The position numbers and the translations under genes were made by a program. From Girardinichthys multiradiatus (taxonomy: Eukaryota; Chordata; Actinopteri; Cyprinodontiformes; Goodeidae), in assembly GCF_021462225.1 (NCBI RefSeq), contig NC_061808.1:17211119-17275118 (forward strand): DNA of 64,000 nt, written 5' to 3'. This document shows positions 1-41,334 of this stretch, piece after piece; the first letter of the stretch is position 1, and each line of letters opens with the position of its first letter. Under the pieces are notes generated by a model, which was not told the DNA's origin, did no database searches, and worked only from the letters and a program-made list of their open reading frames with translations.

Positions 1-2117
1 CATAATTAGGGCTGGATATTGGACCACTCTTGTTGGCAGAATTGGTAGAGTTAATTTATGTAGTTTGGTTTCCTAGTTTTGAGCAAAGTTCAACAGTTTC
101 ATTCTGGACTCCTAATGTTCTCCTGCCTTATCCTTTCTAAATCAGTTTAAATCTGTTTTGGATCTTTGTCTTATTGGAATACCGACTCATTGGTGGCTTT
201 TGCTATGTGTCATATGGGCGGCTGCCCAGGGCAGCATTAGAGAGGATGGAAGAAGCACCATATCAAAAATATAACTAATTTATCTGTCAGTGATACCCTG
301 GACACGTTTTCTATTGCGTTTCCACATGAATACCCCATATATTGAGAAGGCACCACCTGATTGTTGATGAAAATAGGGGGATCAGGGTGTGTTTGCTGTT
401 AATCACACACTGCCCACATGGGGTGAGGCACAAGTTATTCATGTCATCTTCTTCTCCTGTAGCTAAAGTAAATGAGCACTGCCTTTAGCTAGGCTTAACT
501 GGGAAATTTAAAGGGAAATGGCCTGGTGTCACGGTTCTGTCACGGTTTACTTGATAATTGGACCTCAGAATGCAGATGAGCAGGCAGCGTGATGGTAAGT
601 GAAAAAAGGTTTTAATAACAAAAACTCACTCTCAGCAGGAGGCAGGAACAAAACAAACGGGCAGGCAAGACAGGCATGGCATGATCAAAAAAACAAAACT
701 TGGTTTGAAAACAAGACATGAGCATGAGAGTGAAAGATGTTTCCGCAAAGACTTAACAGAACAGGTGTGAATATATGGCGTGAAAACCAGGTGGAGCAAG
801 GAGACAGATTAACTTGAACAGGTGAGCCGAATAAACTTAATTGACAGACAGAAAAAAACGTGGCTGCGGCAAGAACAGAGACTCTAATAAACAAACTAGA
901 AAAACATGAAGCTAAAGCATAACCAGATCCGAAAACCAAACTTGACAAAACATGAACAAGATGACAAAACTAAAGCATGACCAGGAAAATAACAGAAGCA
1001 TGATTCAAAATCTAAGAAGAATAATAACAAAAGAACGACCCTACATCATGACACCTGGTTAATGAACTGAACTTGTATAGCGCTTTATCAAGTCCCTAGA
1101 GACCCCAAACCGCTTTACACTACAAGCAGTCATCCACACATTCACTGACTGGGGAGTGATATAAAGGGGTCATATGCTTTTAAATTCTTCCTTATTACAT
1201 GTAATAATACAATAAGTTCATGTCTAAAATAAGGTTTCTTGTCATTTTAGCATTATTTGCAGATTACCCATTTGCTGTGTCTATTGTTTCCATTGACAGA
1301 AGGAACTGACCGCTTAATTAGATGAAGTCTTTCGGCAAATCCTTCCTGGTGTTTGCTGAAGCACTTGTCCTTGAAGTGCTTTGCACAAACAAGGAGGAAT
1401 TTCCCCAGTAATGTGGGTACATTTACATGAAAAATAAAATTTTACCTGGAAATTTGAAGAGGCTCTGATGCTGGGGGATGGTGTAATGAATCGTGAGAAT
1501 TAATACACCAAACAACCGAACATTTTGACTTATCTACGTGCAGCTTCGGCATACTTGAGCTAGGACTACAAAATCACATTGAGAAATAAAAATGGCAAAT
1601 TCGTGAAATTGATCAGACGGACGTCCATGACCTCGTTCAGCTGTTCCGCAACAAATACTGTGACATTGTAGTTAAGTACAAACATGATAGGGAATAGAGA
1701 AAGGTGAATAGATGCAAAATATGACCCAAACAGAATATAAATATATCTTTGCAGCACCTGGAGAGACTAAATTCAACTTTTCTGCACTCAAGTACACAAA
1801 AAACATTTCAGGCCTAAAAAAGTGGATTTTACATGATATGCCCCCTTTAAGAAATTATCGCTTCACAAACGGGCATTGTTTCCGTGGTTGTATGGGTTGT
1901 GGAAGCAACCATAAATGGGACGAAATAGTAGTGGGTGTGCGGAGCAGCCGAAGTAGAGGCTCGCCTGGGCATTATTCATAGAAGCACCGCCACTGTTCCC
2001 AGTTATGTATATGCTTCAACCATTTCACCAACATTTAACTCTTTTAAAAATGAAACTGGTTTGAATGTTCATGAAATACCAAGGAATCAGCCAGACACCA
2101 GTCTGCCATAAACTGAA
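1..2117. other. Intergenic DNA upstream of the LINE tail
   Basis: No exon with a recognisable product was found. The stretch holds an interspersed repeat near 524-1057, and around 1060-1160 a segment with 'tatagcgctttatcaagtcc' wording typical of dispersed fish repeats. The first 60 bases resemble the tail of a decayed Tc1-like element. Short open frames here look like chance. Confidence 0.5.
524..1057. repeat. Interspersed repeat with short inverted ends
   Basis: The left edge reads CCTGGTGTCA and the right edge TGACACCTGG, a short inverted match. The interior is A-rich with repeated 'aacaaaacaaac' and 'aggcaggcaagacaggca' wording. The layout suggests a non-autonomous DNA element or a solo LTR, but no coding sequence remains and the family is not identified. 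Confidence 0.35.
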
Positions 2118-2780
2118 CAGGTTGGAGGGGAGTTCCTGCCTCAAGTGGAGGAGTTTAAGTATCTCGGGGTCTTGTTTACGAGTGAGGGAAGAATGGAGCG
2201 GGAGATCGACAGACGGATCGGTGCGGCTGCCACAGTAATCGGGGCGCTGTGCCGGCCCGTTGTGGTGAAGAGAGAGCTGAGCCGAAAAGCGAAGCTCTTG
2301 ATTTACCAGTCGGTCTACGTTCCTACCCTCACCTATGGCCATGAACTTTGGGTCATGACCGAAAGAACGAGATCACGGATACAAGCGGCTGAAATGATCT
2401 TCCTCTGTAGGGTGGCCGGGCACTCCCTTAGAGATAGCGTGAGGAACTAGTCCATCCGGGAGGGGCTCGGAGTAGAGCCGCTACTCCTCGACATCGAGAG
2501 GAGCCAGTTGAGGTGGCCCGGGCGTCTATACCGGATGCTTCCTGGACGCCTTCCTCGGGATGTGTTCCAGGCACGTCCCACCGGAAGGAGGCCCAGGGGA
2601 CGGCCTAGGACACGCTGGAGGGACTATGTCTCTCGGCTGGCCTGGGAATGCCTTGGGCTCCCCCTGGAGGAGCTGGAGGAGGTGTCTGGGGAGAGGGACG
2701 TCTGGGTGTCTCTGCTGAGGAGTCTGCTGCCCCCGCGACCCGGTCCCGGATAAAGCGGAAGACTACAAGTACAAGTACGA
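2118..2780 (+). mobile_element. 3' end of a jockey/L2-like LINE (reverse transcriptase tail)
   Basis: Two open pieces, 2145-2450 and 2508-2753, encode the C-terminal part of a non-LTR reverse transcriptase seen in many fish genomes. Recognisable words are EFKYLG, TYGHELWVMTERTRSRIQ and the basic GRRPRGRPRTRWRDYVSRL near the end. A TAG at about 2448 separates the pieces, so the copy is dead. It ends with a short repeated tail (acaagtacaagtac), usual for L2-type LINEs. A second copy lies in the opposite direction at 42266-42936. The 5' part of the element is absent, as expected of truncated reverse transcription. Confidence 0.8.
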
Positions 2781-5865
<3,085 letters not shown>

Positions 5866-6548
5866 ATAGAATAAAAAGCGACTGGATGCACAAGAGAGGA
5901 CAAACTTGGAACTTGGAGCCCCACACCGGATAATTTCAGCTTCTCCTTTTTGCGCGCTCTCGTTTTGCGCTCTGCATGCCGGCGTCCGGAAGATGATCAC
6001 CGACCCTCAGCGATCACTCATATAACTTCAGTAGCTTTAATTCTCCACCGAGTTTTTTAAAAAGAGTAAACTTTGGGATCAGGACCGGAACGCAACAGAA
6101 ATAAAGTTTCGCACATGTGCATCGTTTTGGCAGGACGCGCCGGACGCAATCATAAGATAAGAAGACTTGGAAAAGGTAATTATACTTTCACATCTAAAAC
6201 ACATTTTTATAATCACCAAATACAAAGAGTTCAATAATACAGTAAGAAATATATGTATTTAAAAAGCATAATAATAAGAAAGCGGTAATTTGTTGGTTAA
6301 ATCACCAAGATGTTTGAGCTCACCCTACATGAAGTCACATTGGTATTCGAGTTTTAGTTTCTCACAGTCATTTAATTAAACTGTTTATTATAGAAGTAAG
6401 TATAGGCTTATAATAAAAATGTGATTATAGTCATTTAAGTGCACCAAGATATAAAATTACTCCTTGATCACATCCCTCAGGTATCTGAAGAGAAAAGAGT
6501 TTACTTTTCCCTCCTTCCACCTTTCACCTTCCCCACTACACTGGAGCT
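5866..6548 (+). promoter_or_regulatory. alkal2: Probable core promoter and 5' UTR of alkal2
   Basis: An A/T-rich TATA-like stretch (GAATAAAAAG) lies at about 5869-5878. A plausible non-coding first exon runs to 6175, where GAAAAG is followed by a GTAATT donor. An acceptor (CCCTCAG) ends at 6480, so the coding exon would start at 6481 with a 68-nt leader before ATG. These signals are inferred from consensus only; no transcript is available. Confidence 0.4.
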
Positions 6549-8745
6549 ATGAGCGCACCGCACAAACCCGTTATTGTGGGACTGCTGTTACTGTTGAGCA
6601 CTCTGACCGAGCACTGCGGCGAGGGCGCGCCCGCCACTGCGGCCGGCGGGGACGCGCAGCGGAACTTGAGGCGGATGGCGGAGATCATGAAGCATGTGGA
6701 GGAGAGCCGGGGGCGACACGCCGCGAGAACGGAAGCCCCGCTGACGCCGCGGGCGGTGGGCAGCGGGTCGGCGGAGCACAGGGATATCCGCGGCAAGACG
6801 GATAAAGGGAACCAGGCTCTGGGTGAGTGGCTGGGCCATGCAGGTGGATTTCACACCTTTATTTCCCTCAAATACACTATAATAGTATGGTGTAAAATGT
6901 AACTTTTTGTCCTTTATTTAATTATTGTATAACTTTTCTCTCATTTTCTCTCTTTTCGCAGCTTTACCCCCCACAGATTTTAAAATGAAAGAGAGAATAA
7001 TTAAATATTTCACAGGTAAGAGTTGAAAAAGATTCCTCTTTATTAGGAAGCGTTTTCAGTCTGTATGGCAAGCCATTTGTGCCCATTATCGGTACTTCCT
7101 GTTTTAGTTCAGCCCTAGAAAATACCAATATTAAACACCTGGTATGTCTTCCGGTTTCGGCACTACTGCTGCCCCCATCTGGCTTTCCCTTACACGGCAA
7201 GTAACTAATAAAGAAATCATTTTAAACACCAAAGTTCATTAAGGCAGGACACTTTAAATACTTCAAGAACCCAGAGGGAAAGGTTTTTTTTTTTTTTTAA
7301 GTCAAGCAGCTTTGCAATAAATACCCTGTTTGTGAGTACCAGAAAAAAAATTCTCAGTATCCAATCCTGAGCTGTGTAACATAACAAGCAGCAGTAAGTC
7401 ATGCCTGGAACAAATTTTTCCCCATTCAAAGGTGAAAAAAAACCGATGTTCTCTCTGCTGCACACAACTATTCTGCCTATCATGAACAACCGTCCATTGC
7501 TAAGCTGTGTAGCATTTAAAATAGTGTTCAATGATGGGATAAAACAATGTTTTTTTTGCCACTCAGAAGAAAAAGAAATGGTGTAGTCACCGAGCGCATT
7601 TTTAATGCTGCTCACAAACATTTGTTAATTGCTGAGCTGCGTAGCATAATAAGCACCATTCAGTATCTGTGTAAAATGTTGTGTTTTTTTTTCCTGCTCA
7701 GCAGATTATAAAACAACATTCTCTCTGGCCATGGAGAAACACATTTACTTCGAACAATAAACAGGCGGTCGTTGCTGAGCCGAGCAACATAAAGAGACGG
7801 ATTAATCTTCATTGTTTTGGCTGCTTAGGAAGGGAAAATCAAGTTGTCCCTGGTCCTTGAATGCCACATTTTCCATAGATCATCAAACTTATTTTTTATC
7901 ACTGCTCATATGGAGACATCTAAACTTCAACTCAACAGTGTAAAATAGAGCAACCTAGCTAATCAAACTGCATTTTTTACATAATTTTGTTACCAGATGG
8001 GTTGAAAAAATGGCAATATTTGGCCCAAATGGTTTGCCAAACCCCTGCTTTAGTTTGGGTTGGTAGAAAACATAATATCAGGAGTTTTAAATAGGTATGT
8101 TTCTATGGCAAAACATAAAGTTTATTTCTGATTAAAAACAAAATGAAAAATTGATCCTGCTTAGAATGTTTTAAGTGTCACCATCTGTAGGTTCATATTT
8201 TGTAGTACTTGCATACCAAAAACCAGCCAATTTGATATGTTTTCAGCCAATGCATATGCTTTCTTAGACCCCACAAAATGTACAGTTACTGATTTTAAAA
8301 TGCTGTAACTCTCCTAGGTTTTGCCCTCTTCTTTCCTCCGCCCCTTTTGGTGGCACCACTTTTATATGTTAATAAAGATGAAAGTAAAATGTTCTGAGCT
8401 ACGAAACAGCTGGTGTTTGCAGGTGCATGCAATAGTTAGAAATGTTCTCAAAGACCATTTTCTCTCCTTCTCTGTCAGGTCCACTTGTGTTCAGCTCCAA
8501 ATGCAGGAAGAATGCATACAGACTTTACCACCACACCAGAGACTGCACGTTACCTGCATGTAAGCCATGATTGCTCTCGACCTCCTGCACCAGGAGGGAA
8601 AGCTATCACAGTCCAAAGTCAACACGCTGCGTGAAAACAAAGCACTCACTGTCTCTCTCTTTGTGTTTTCTTTTTCTCAGACTTCAAAAGATGTGCGCGA
8701 CTTCTCACACGGCTCGCAGGCAGCCCACAGTGCACAGAGGGGTAG
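6549..8745 (+). CDS. alkal2: ALK and LTK ligand 2 (FAM150 family), four coding exons
   Basis: Secreted cytokine that activates the ALK/LTK receptor tyrosine kinases. Coding exons 6549-6822, 6962-7015, 8479-8559 and 8681-8745 have GT-AG borders and join in one frame to 157 residues, close to the family's usual 150. Residues 1-26 form a signal peptide with a run of leucines. A poorly conserved basic region follows, then the conserved cysteine-rich C-terminal domain: [48 protein letters not shown] and a final cysteine just before the stop. Four cysteines in the C-terminal domain match the family pattern. The gene faces acp1 tail to tail, as ALKAL2 and ACP1 do in human, which favours alkal2 over alkal1. 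A fish 2a versus 2b assignment cannot be made here. Confidence 0.93.
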
Positions 8746-10870
8746 CACACACACACTCATAAGGTACTACAATGCTTCAACTCACGCACATAGCTGACCA
8801 AGGGCATAAGCAAAGATAGCCACTACTGCCTAGGGTGCTTAGGTCTCTCACAGTGGAACTAGATCTAAACACTGAAAATTTGTAGTTGCATGTGAAAGAA
8901 AGTAATTTAGTAAACCACCCTACTGCTTGTGTCTGCGTAACTGCAAACTAATGAAGATATAATTGACAATTGGCCTTTCCTACTCAAATTTGGGGCCCCG
9001 AATCAAAGTCTGTTTAGGACCCCTCTACAATCTCAGGCCAGCTCTGCTCAGATAAACATCGGTTCATTGTGAAAACCCTGATTTTGCACAAAACAGACAA
9101 GGTAAAAATGTTGTGCTGTTAATTCTTTTTCTGTAAAATACATCTCGAATCTCAGCATATGTTACCTGTTTATAAACAGCACCACCTAGGTTTACATTCA
9201 CATATGATCAGACTATTTGTGGAAAGGGAGCACAAACATTCCCTAAAATATCACGTCAAATCACTCTGCAGCCGTGTTATAATTTTACAATTTGCAGACA
9301 TCTTAGCAGCAATAAAATCATTTAAAACTTGTAAAAGCAGAACGGATCAAAGTCGGTTAAGTTTTTATGTGCAGGCCCTTCTTGTGCCGCAGAACATGTG
9401 CCGAAAATCTGTGGCTTTTCCTAGTCAGTGTGGAGCTTCCCTCTGCTGTCCCAGAAACTTATAAACAAAATCGATCATAATTAGTCAAGTACTCATAAAG
9501 CTCAGCATGAATTGGGCTTGAGTTCAGAGTGTAGATCACGCTGCTCAGGAAACACTCAGCCATTTGTTCTTCGTGTTATCATGCAGGCTGTATCAACACA
9601 CTTAGGCCCAAGTGGTGGCACAGTTAGAGCTTCAGTTCTGTTGCAAATCAAGTTTCCTGTTTTTTTTATTTTTTATTTGTGGTTGCTTTATAGTGTTGCC
9701 TGATTGAAGACTGTGCTGACATTACCCTTTCCCTTTTTGTGTTTCAGGCTGAAGTCAATCACGAATACTTCAGAGGAAAAGATGCAAAAAAATACTTTGG
9801 TAAAACGTGCCTTTGGACGGTGAGAGGGAAGCCTAAATCTGACCTGCCTGACCAACTTTAGGCACAGCGTTTTGCTTCACTCACGTCCCTTCTGCTGAGG
9901 TGAAAACTGCTGCCAGTCACCACTTCAGCTGGGCCTCAAAGGTTAGCTCTCATCACACGGGAGCAACGAGGCAAGAAAAACCCAGGCCAGGATAAAGATG
10001 GTGAAGAGTGGAGATAAGAAACTAGCAAAGATAAGCAAAGTGGGGGCTTTTCTTACTTCGCACTGGAATTCAAAAGGATGTAGCTTAAACAAATGGAAAA
10101 AAAAATCAAGAATTACTTTCACTTCAAGACATTTTTGCCCTTTTTGAATGCTTTAGGTTTGTTTTACATTGACTTTTGCCCTTCTTCTGCACTACATTGA
10201 TCTAAAACAGAAGTTCCCACAGACCCCCAGCTGGTGACAGCATAGTGTCACCCACTTGTGCTCGGAATGAACTGTCGTTAAAATATTGCTTGAATATTTT
10301 CCTGCAAAACAAAAACACAAGTGGTGGCTGTAACCACAGCCAATCTGTTGACAGAGTAAATCCTGGGTACAGCGTGGAAAAAGCCTATGTTTATGTATTT
10401 GAGTCGTCTAAAGGCTTAGTGGTACATAAAGCATAGGTCATGATCTGTTCAACCAGGAATGTAATGTACATATGGTAAACACAACCATTGGAAGAATCCA
10501 TAATAAATGAACATTACTGTCATTTAGCAAAAAGTGTATATCTATATATATATTTAAAATGAGATATATTTAAATAAATTATGAGATTGGTACAAAAATG
10601 ACTCGTCTTTATTGTGTTGTGCTGTATTTTCTCTTGCGTTACCATTTTAAAATGAGGAATGCTGCCTGAACGAGCGCATGACTGGACTGAGCCCTGGGAT
10701 AGCTGATCTGGTGAAATTCCCACTGCTGCTTCAAACAGAGATGCTAAAAAAGTTTATGTGATCACTTTCCAGATTGTCAGTGAGCATATTTCTCCGTGTT
10801 TTATTGCATTGACACTTAAAAACAACAAAGTTCTCTAAAGAGCTAACTTACACAACCAGCTCTCTTTATA
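8746..10870. other. 3' flank of alkal2
   Basis: Probably the 3' UTR and downstream DNA. A good acceptor (TGTTTCAG) ends at 9748 and the next bases contain a short open stretch, so a spliced 3' UTR exon is possible. No other coding exon is recognised. Confidence 0.35.
10502..10507 (+). terminator. Candidate poly(A) signal for alkal2
   Basis: AATAAA about 1.76 kb after the stop codon, in an AT-rich stretch. It would fit a long or spliced 3' UTR. This is position and consensus only. Confidence 0.35.
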
Positions 10871-11614
10871 GGCACTGCCTTACAAAACCCAACACTTAAA
10901 TAATTGTTTTGTTAGGATTTCATGTGACAGATCAACACAAAGTATCACATACTTGAGAAGTGGAAGAAATGGTACATGGTTTTAAATAAAAAAACAAGTC
11001 TGAAAGGTGTGGAGTACATTTATATTCATCCTCCTTTACACCGACACCCCTAAATAAAATCCCGGCAAGTGTATTGAGAAGTCCCTTGATTGGTAAATAG
11101 AGTCCACGTATGTAATTTAATCTGAGCAGCTCCTCTGTGAAGGCCTCAGAGGTTTATTAGAAGTATTAGAGAACAAGCAGCATAATGAAGACAAAGGAAC
11201 ACAGCAGACAGGTCAAGGAAAAGGTTGTGGAGACGTTTAAAGCAAGATTAGGTTATAAAACAATATTCCAGAAAGTTCTCCTTCCAGCAGGAGCCTAAGC
11301 ATACAACCTGAGCTAAAATTGGAACCTTAAATTGGCCCAGTCAAAGGCCAAATCTCAATCCAAATGAGAATTTGTGGCAAGACTTGAAAATATCTGACCA
11401 GAGAAACCCACCATCCAATTTGACTGATTTTATTTTTGCAAAGCGGAACGGAGAAAAGTGTCAGATGAGCAAAGCTTTATGAGGTATTGACTCAAGGGGT
11501 GCTGAAATCTAAATACATTTCAGATTTTTTGCATAAAATGCATTGTTTTTGGGTGTAATGTGATAAAATGCAAAGAATGTTTAAGGGATATGAATACCCT
11601 TTTAAGGCACTGTG
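10871..11614. mobile_element. Non-autonomous Tc1-like element, decayed
   Basis: The left end reads GGCACTGCCTTACAAAA after TA. The right end reads as its inverse, with TATGAATACCCTTTTAAGGCACTG. About 740 bp, far shorter than a full 1.3-1.6 kb Tc1 element. Interior words such as the 'accaaggaacacagcagacaggtcaagg' type recur in the copies at 16.4 kb and 41.7 kb, so it belongs to the same family. Confidence 0.65.
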
Positions 11615-14600
11615 GATAAACTGCACTTGAAAAAGCAGGGGGAAAAATCCTTCTTACATTATCTGCATTCCAAAGCAGAGCACTGACTATATTCAGCTGT
11701 AGCTGGGAGAATATACATTACATGATGTTCAAAATACTAATTTGATGGGTTAGATCACGTCTTTGAGAACCTCATCAATCCCTAGTGGCCAATGTAATAG
11801 TGAGTGTTGATACCCAACAAAAACCCAATAAACAAGCACACAGTGGAAATTAAGTCATCCTCTGTCATATGTTCCAGTGCTTATCAAAGATTGACTTAAT
11901 ATGGGCTCGTTTATCATTCACAGATTTATTTATTTTGTAAAGACCTTTTTTTTGTATATCAACCATGTTTTATTGGATGAAGTATTGGTACTAGTAAGTA
12001 TAGTTCATGTCGTGCAATAAAGAAACAAATTGTCTTTGGCTAAACCACATTGGTGGACAAAATAATAATAAAATCCTTTCCCTAAGGCAAAACTACCAAT
12101 ATACCATTTAACCTTTTCCTTTAGATCCAAAAGGAGTTGAAGATCCAACTTATGTAAATAAACGAATGAATGTTTGGCAAAATGTCGGATTGTTTGAACA
12201 TTTGCATTTTTCAACTTTCAGACAACAACAAAGTGGGGAAAACAACAGTTAGAGTTTTTACCTTTTTGCACAACCACACACTATTTTTAGTATGATGGCA
12301 AATACTATTAAAAGGCTATAACTGATCCCCAATTTTATACTGTGTTATATGTAAAACTTTGGTTTAACTAATAGTACCACATTTATCCAAAAAGTGCCCT
12401 TTAACTCAAGCTGACCAATGTATTAGAGTAAAGGAAAACACATTTTCTTCAGAAATTATGTACTAATGCTGCATTTTAAAATTTCATTTAGAACTGTTCT
12501 TGCATAAATGTTTTTTTTTCTAGCTACAGATGCATGATGGGATATACAATTCCCTGCCAAAGAATTCCAACCCCTTTAGATGTTTGCATTTATTTGTGTT
12601 TGGATACATGATTTGGAGACATGCATTTTTATTCAGGCCCACTTAGTCAATACTTAGGCCCAACTTTCACTGCAGTTACAGTTGCAAGTCTTCCAGCTTT
12701 ACACATCTACAGACTGGAATTTTTGCCTGTTCCTCTTAGCAAAAGTCAGATTGGACAGAGAACAACAGTGAACATGAATTCTTATGTCCTGCTATGAATT
12801 CTCAATTGGATTTCAGTTTGGACATTGACCATTCTAACATTCAGTTACGCTTTGATCTAAAGGTATGTTTAGGGCCATTTTCCTGTTGGAAGGTGAATCT
12901 TCATCCCTGGTTTTGTGTATTTTTATAGCTTCAAACATGGTTTGTTCCAGGATTGACATGTATTTATCTCCATTCATCTTCTCATCAACTCTGACTATGT
13001 TCTCTGGCCCTGATGAAGAACAGCATCGTACAGCATGATGCTGTCACTGCCATATATAACTGTGGGATTCTGTGTTTAGAGGGATGTGCAGTGTTAAATC
13101 TTCTGCCATACACAACATTTTGCATGTGGACTACAAAGTTCAGGTTTGGGCTCATCTGACCAGTACCTTCTTCCACAGCTGTGTTGTTTCCCCTACAAGG
13201 CTTATGGCAAACTGCAAACAGGGCTTTATATGGCTTTCTTTTGGCTACTCCTTCATAAAGAAATGATTTCTGTTGTGCAAAACTAATAGTGGTCAAATCA
13301 ACAGGCTCTCCCACCCTAGCTGTGGATCTGTGCACCTGAGACGGCCATGTCTTGGTAGCTTTGCAGTGTCGCCTAATGCTTCATTTGTTAATGATAGAAT
13401 AAAAAGAGTTCCATCATATCTCCAAAGCTTGGGATAACCTTACAAACCTCTGATGCCGTTACAGAGCAAATGTCTTAAAGATTAAAGAACGGGTTGTGTT
13501 TTTATTTAGGGGCTGGTTGCAAATGAAGGCAAAATATTTCAGACTGTTATCTGCAAACTTACAAAGTTTTAAAATCCCATGTATCCTTTCAGTTACATTA
13601 GTTTGTTGTCATAATATGACAAAAAATAAAAAGAAATACCACAAAGTTATTTGGTTCCCCTTGAACAAGTGTGCAGTATCTGTCTTGAGAGTGTGCACCA
13701 TTAAGAAAAATCATTTGATTTTGTTTTTTACACTTACAAAACCATACTGATTGTTGTGTTTGGGAATTGCGCTAGTGCCAAAACTGATACAGAAAAAAAG
13801 CATTTGATAAAAAACTTTTTATCACCTAGCTGACATTTTCAGCTTTAGGCCCTACATGCACTTTGACGGATGCACGGACAACTCTGACTTTTGTGGAAAA
13901 ACATCTTCCACACATGGAAACCCTCCAGTAAGCAGATGCGTTTCTTGGACCACAGCCCATGTTTAATAATTTACAGCCGTTTCCCCTTCTTCAACTGTGA
14001 TGAAATCATAAGTCTACCATGAGGAGGCTAATAGGTCATTTGTATTGGTATTGGAAAGACCAGCCTTGAGGGAGTAACACCAATCCGGATGAACTAGCAG
14101 TGACTGGCACAAAGCAGAATAACTTTATGTCAAATGTCATTAATGAGAACATTTCTCTCTCCTTATTGTGTAAGAAATTGTAAAAAAAAAAACTAACTTG
14201 GATTAAAGGAGCACTATACAAAACAGAAAAAGTTTTTAGTAGTTATTATAGATATGGGCAATGTGGAACACACCTCAGGGCAGCACAGTCTAGGGGTGCC
14301 ACAAACACTTGTAAAACAGTATATTGTAATAAAAACTTGCTCATCTGTCTTCACACACACGGGGTTTCAGTAACATCCCGATTGTAACCCATAGGGTTTA
14401 ATATGATGTCGGCCCACTCTTTGTGGCTATGCCAGTTTCTAACTATTCTGGAAAGACTTTCAAAAGGTTTAGGAGTGGGTTTATGGGAGGTTATTCCAGA
14501 GTTTTATTTGTAAGGTCAGACAGTGATGTTGGACAAGAAGGCTTGACTCACAGTCACCCATTTATTCAGAAGGTGTTCTATCAGGATGAGGTCAGGATGC

Positions 14601-15459
14601 AAGTTCTTCCACAAGTTGCTTATTTATGCCTTCATGGACCTTCCTACGTGAAGTGCTGACAGTAATGTTAGAACAGGAAGGAGCCATCCTCAAAGTGTTT
14701 CACACAAAGAAGGGAGCATAAAATGACCCAAAATGTCTTGGTATGCTGATGCATCATCAGTTCCTTTCACTGGAACTAAGGAGTTGAGCCACTCTCCTGA
14801 CACCCCTACGTCATATTCCTCGCTGCATGTTGTTGTCTCCTGCATCCACTTTCACTACTGGACTTGCAAAGGAGGCATCCTATCCTATGCATTGTGAAAA
14901 CACTTGTGGCCATAGAAGTTAGGGACACCTGCATTCAATGATCTGACACTGAGCAGATCAATGTGTAATATTTACTAATACCCATAATATTCATTATAAT
15001 CTATGTCTGTATAGAAGAAGACTTGAATGCTGAAACTCAAGATGCTTCACAAGGTATTAGTTTAGGAGCACTTATGCAACCAGGTTATCACAGCTTCTTT
15101 TAACATTCCCCTCCAGATTTGTTGGTTTTACTTGAATAATGCTGGATATATGTCACACTAAAGCTGGAAACATTTCTGAAATGATTTATGCTGGCCTAAT
15201 CTATTTACATCTCAAAAATCGGGTGTTTTAACAACAGCACGTAGATTTTTATATCCAGTTTGGTCAAAAATAAAAGCCGTCTATCAGTTTAACACTCTGT
15301 ATAATCACTGTATAATCAACAAAGATTTCAGCTGTAATATGCGAACCCGTGGATAATAAAGCAACAGTCCCTTCCTCTGCTCAGTCTTGTTCTTATTTTG
15401 ATGTTTTCAGTAAAAAATAGATTTTATAAATACACATCCCTTTTCTCCACCCATTTGTC
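11615..15459. other. Intergenic DNA between alkal2 and acp1, with transposon relics
   Basis: Relics of Tc1-like elements in reverse orientation are visible at about 12600-13490 (around 'cagcatgatgctgtcactgcc') and at about 14340-14945. Both are too decayed to give a transposase frame. The remainder is AT-rich and holds nothing I can name. Confidence 0.5.
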
Positions 15460-15465
15460 TTTATT
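15460..15465 (-). terminator. Candidate poly(A) signal for acp1
   Basis: TTTATT on the + strand, which is AATAAA on the acp1 strand, about 320 bp past the acp1 stop codon. This would give a 3' UTR of ordinary length. Confidence 0.5.
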
Positions 15466-15785
15466 GAAGCTTTAATAAAGCTACATCTAATCTACTGAGA
15501 AAATCCACATGTAAAGAGGAATGATTTGTGAGCAAAGAAAACACTTTTTAAAATATTTGATTCACTTTAATTAATGATCCATGTAAAGCTGTAGAAGAAG
15601 CACTACAATGTCACTGGTATAACATCTACAATACTGTAACATAGCCTTGTCGTGGTCTTTTGGTGACAGTCACAATACAGTTGTATTGATAATTACTTTT
15701 GTGACAACCACGATGTATCAGGGTTGATTGATTATTAACGATCTTCTGTAAGATTTGAGTAAATGAGCTTCATGGTGGGATCCTG

Positions 15786-40587
<24,802 letters not shown>

Positions 40588-41334
40588 GTTGCTCTGGAGT
40601 CTCATGAATTACGTCACACTAGGCGACCAACTCCTGCCTGTACAAAAGTGTGCTCACCTAAAATCCTGGGGGGAAGTGTGAAAAGGCTGCTTATTTCATG
40701 TTTTTTTGTAGATACCCGCATTTGTTTCAAATAAATAATAAAAAAATTATTGTAAAAAAAAACATTAAATGAATTAATGTTGAGCATGCCTGAGGACTTG
40801 AAGAGAGTACATCTATGGTCTGGCCTGCAATAAATTTCAAGATGCAATGTCAAGTTATAACTTCTATTATTCATCATCTAGAGCCCTTGCAATTGTTTCT
40901 TTTCCTTTTTTTTAATTTCTTTTCCTTTTGATTTGGACAATGGTTGTTTTTGAAGAAACCCACATAATATGAGCTACAACACTATTTACTTTCTCTTTGG
41001 GATTAATAAAGTATTTTTTAATTGAATTTAATTTAACTTTTTGTCCTATTTTTTGTGCTGCTATTTTCAGTCCTGGGCCTGACCATATGCTGTATCAGAA
41101 TGCATGAAGCATGCACACATTATAGCATTTCAGCAGGAAACAATATTGGACTGGTTCAAAACTAAAAAATCAGCTCTAATGAAATGTTCCAAAAAATATC
41201 ATTCAGCCCACTGTAATGACTGTAGTGTTGTTGCTGTCTCATGTAAAAATTCTGGAAACTTTAATCATATCTACACTATTTACTTTTTGGGATATTAGAT
41301 ATGTATTATACATGTAAAAATTAAACCCAGCATA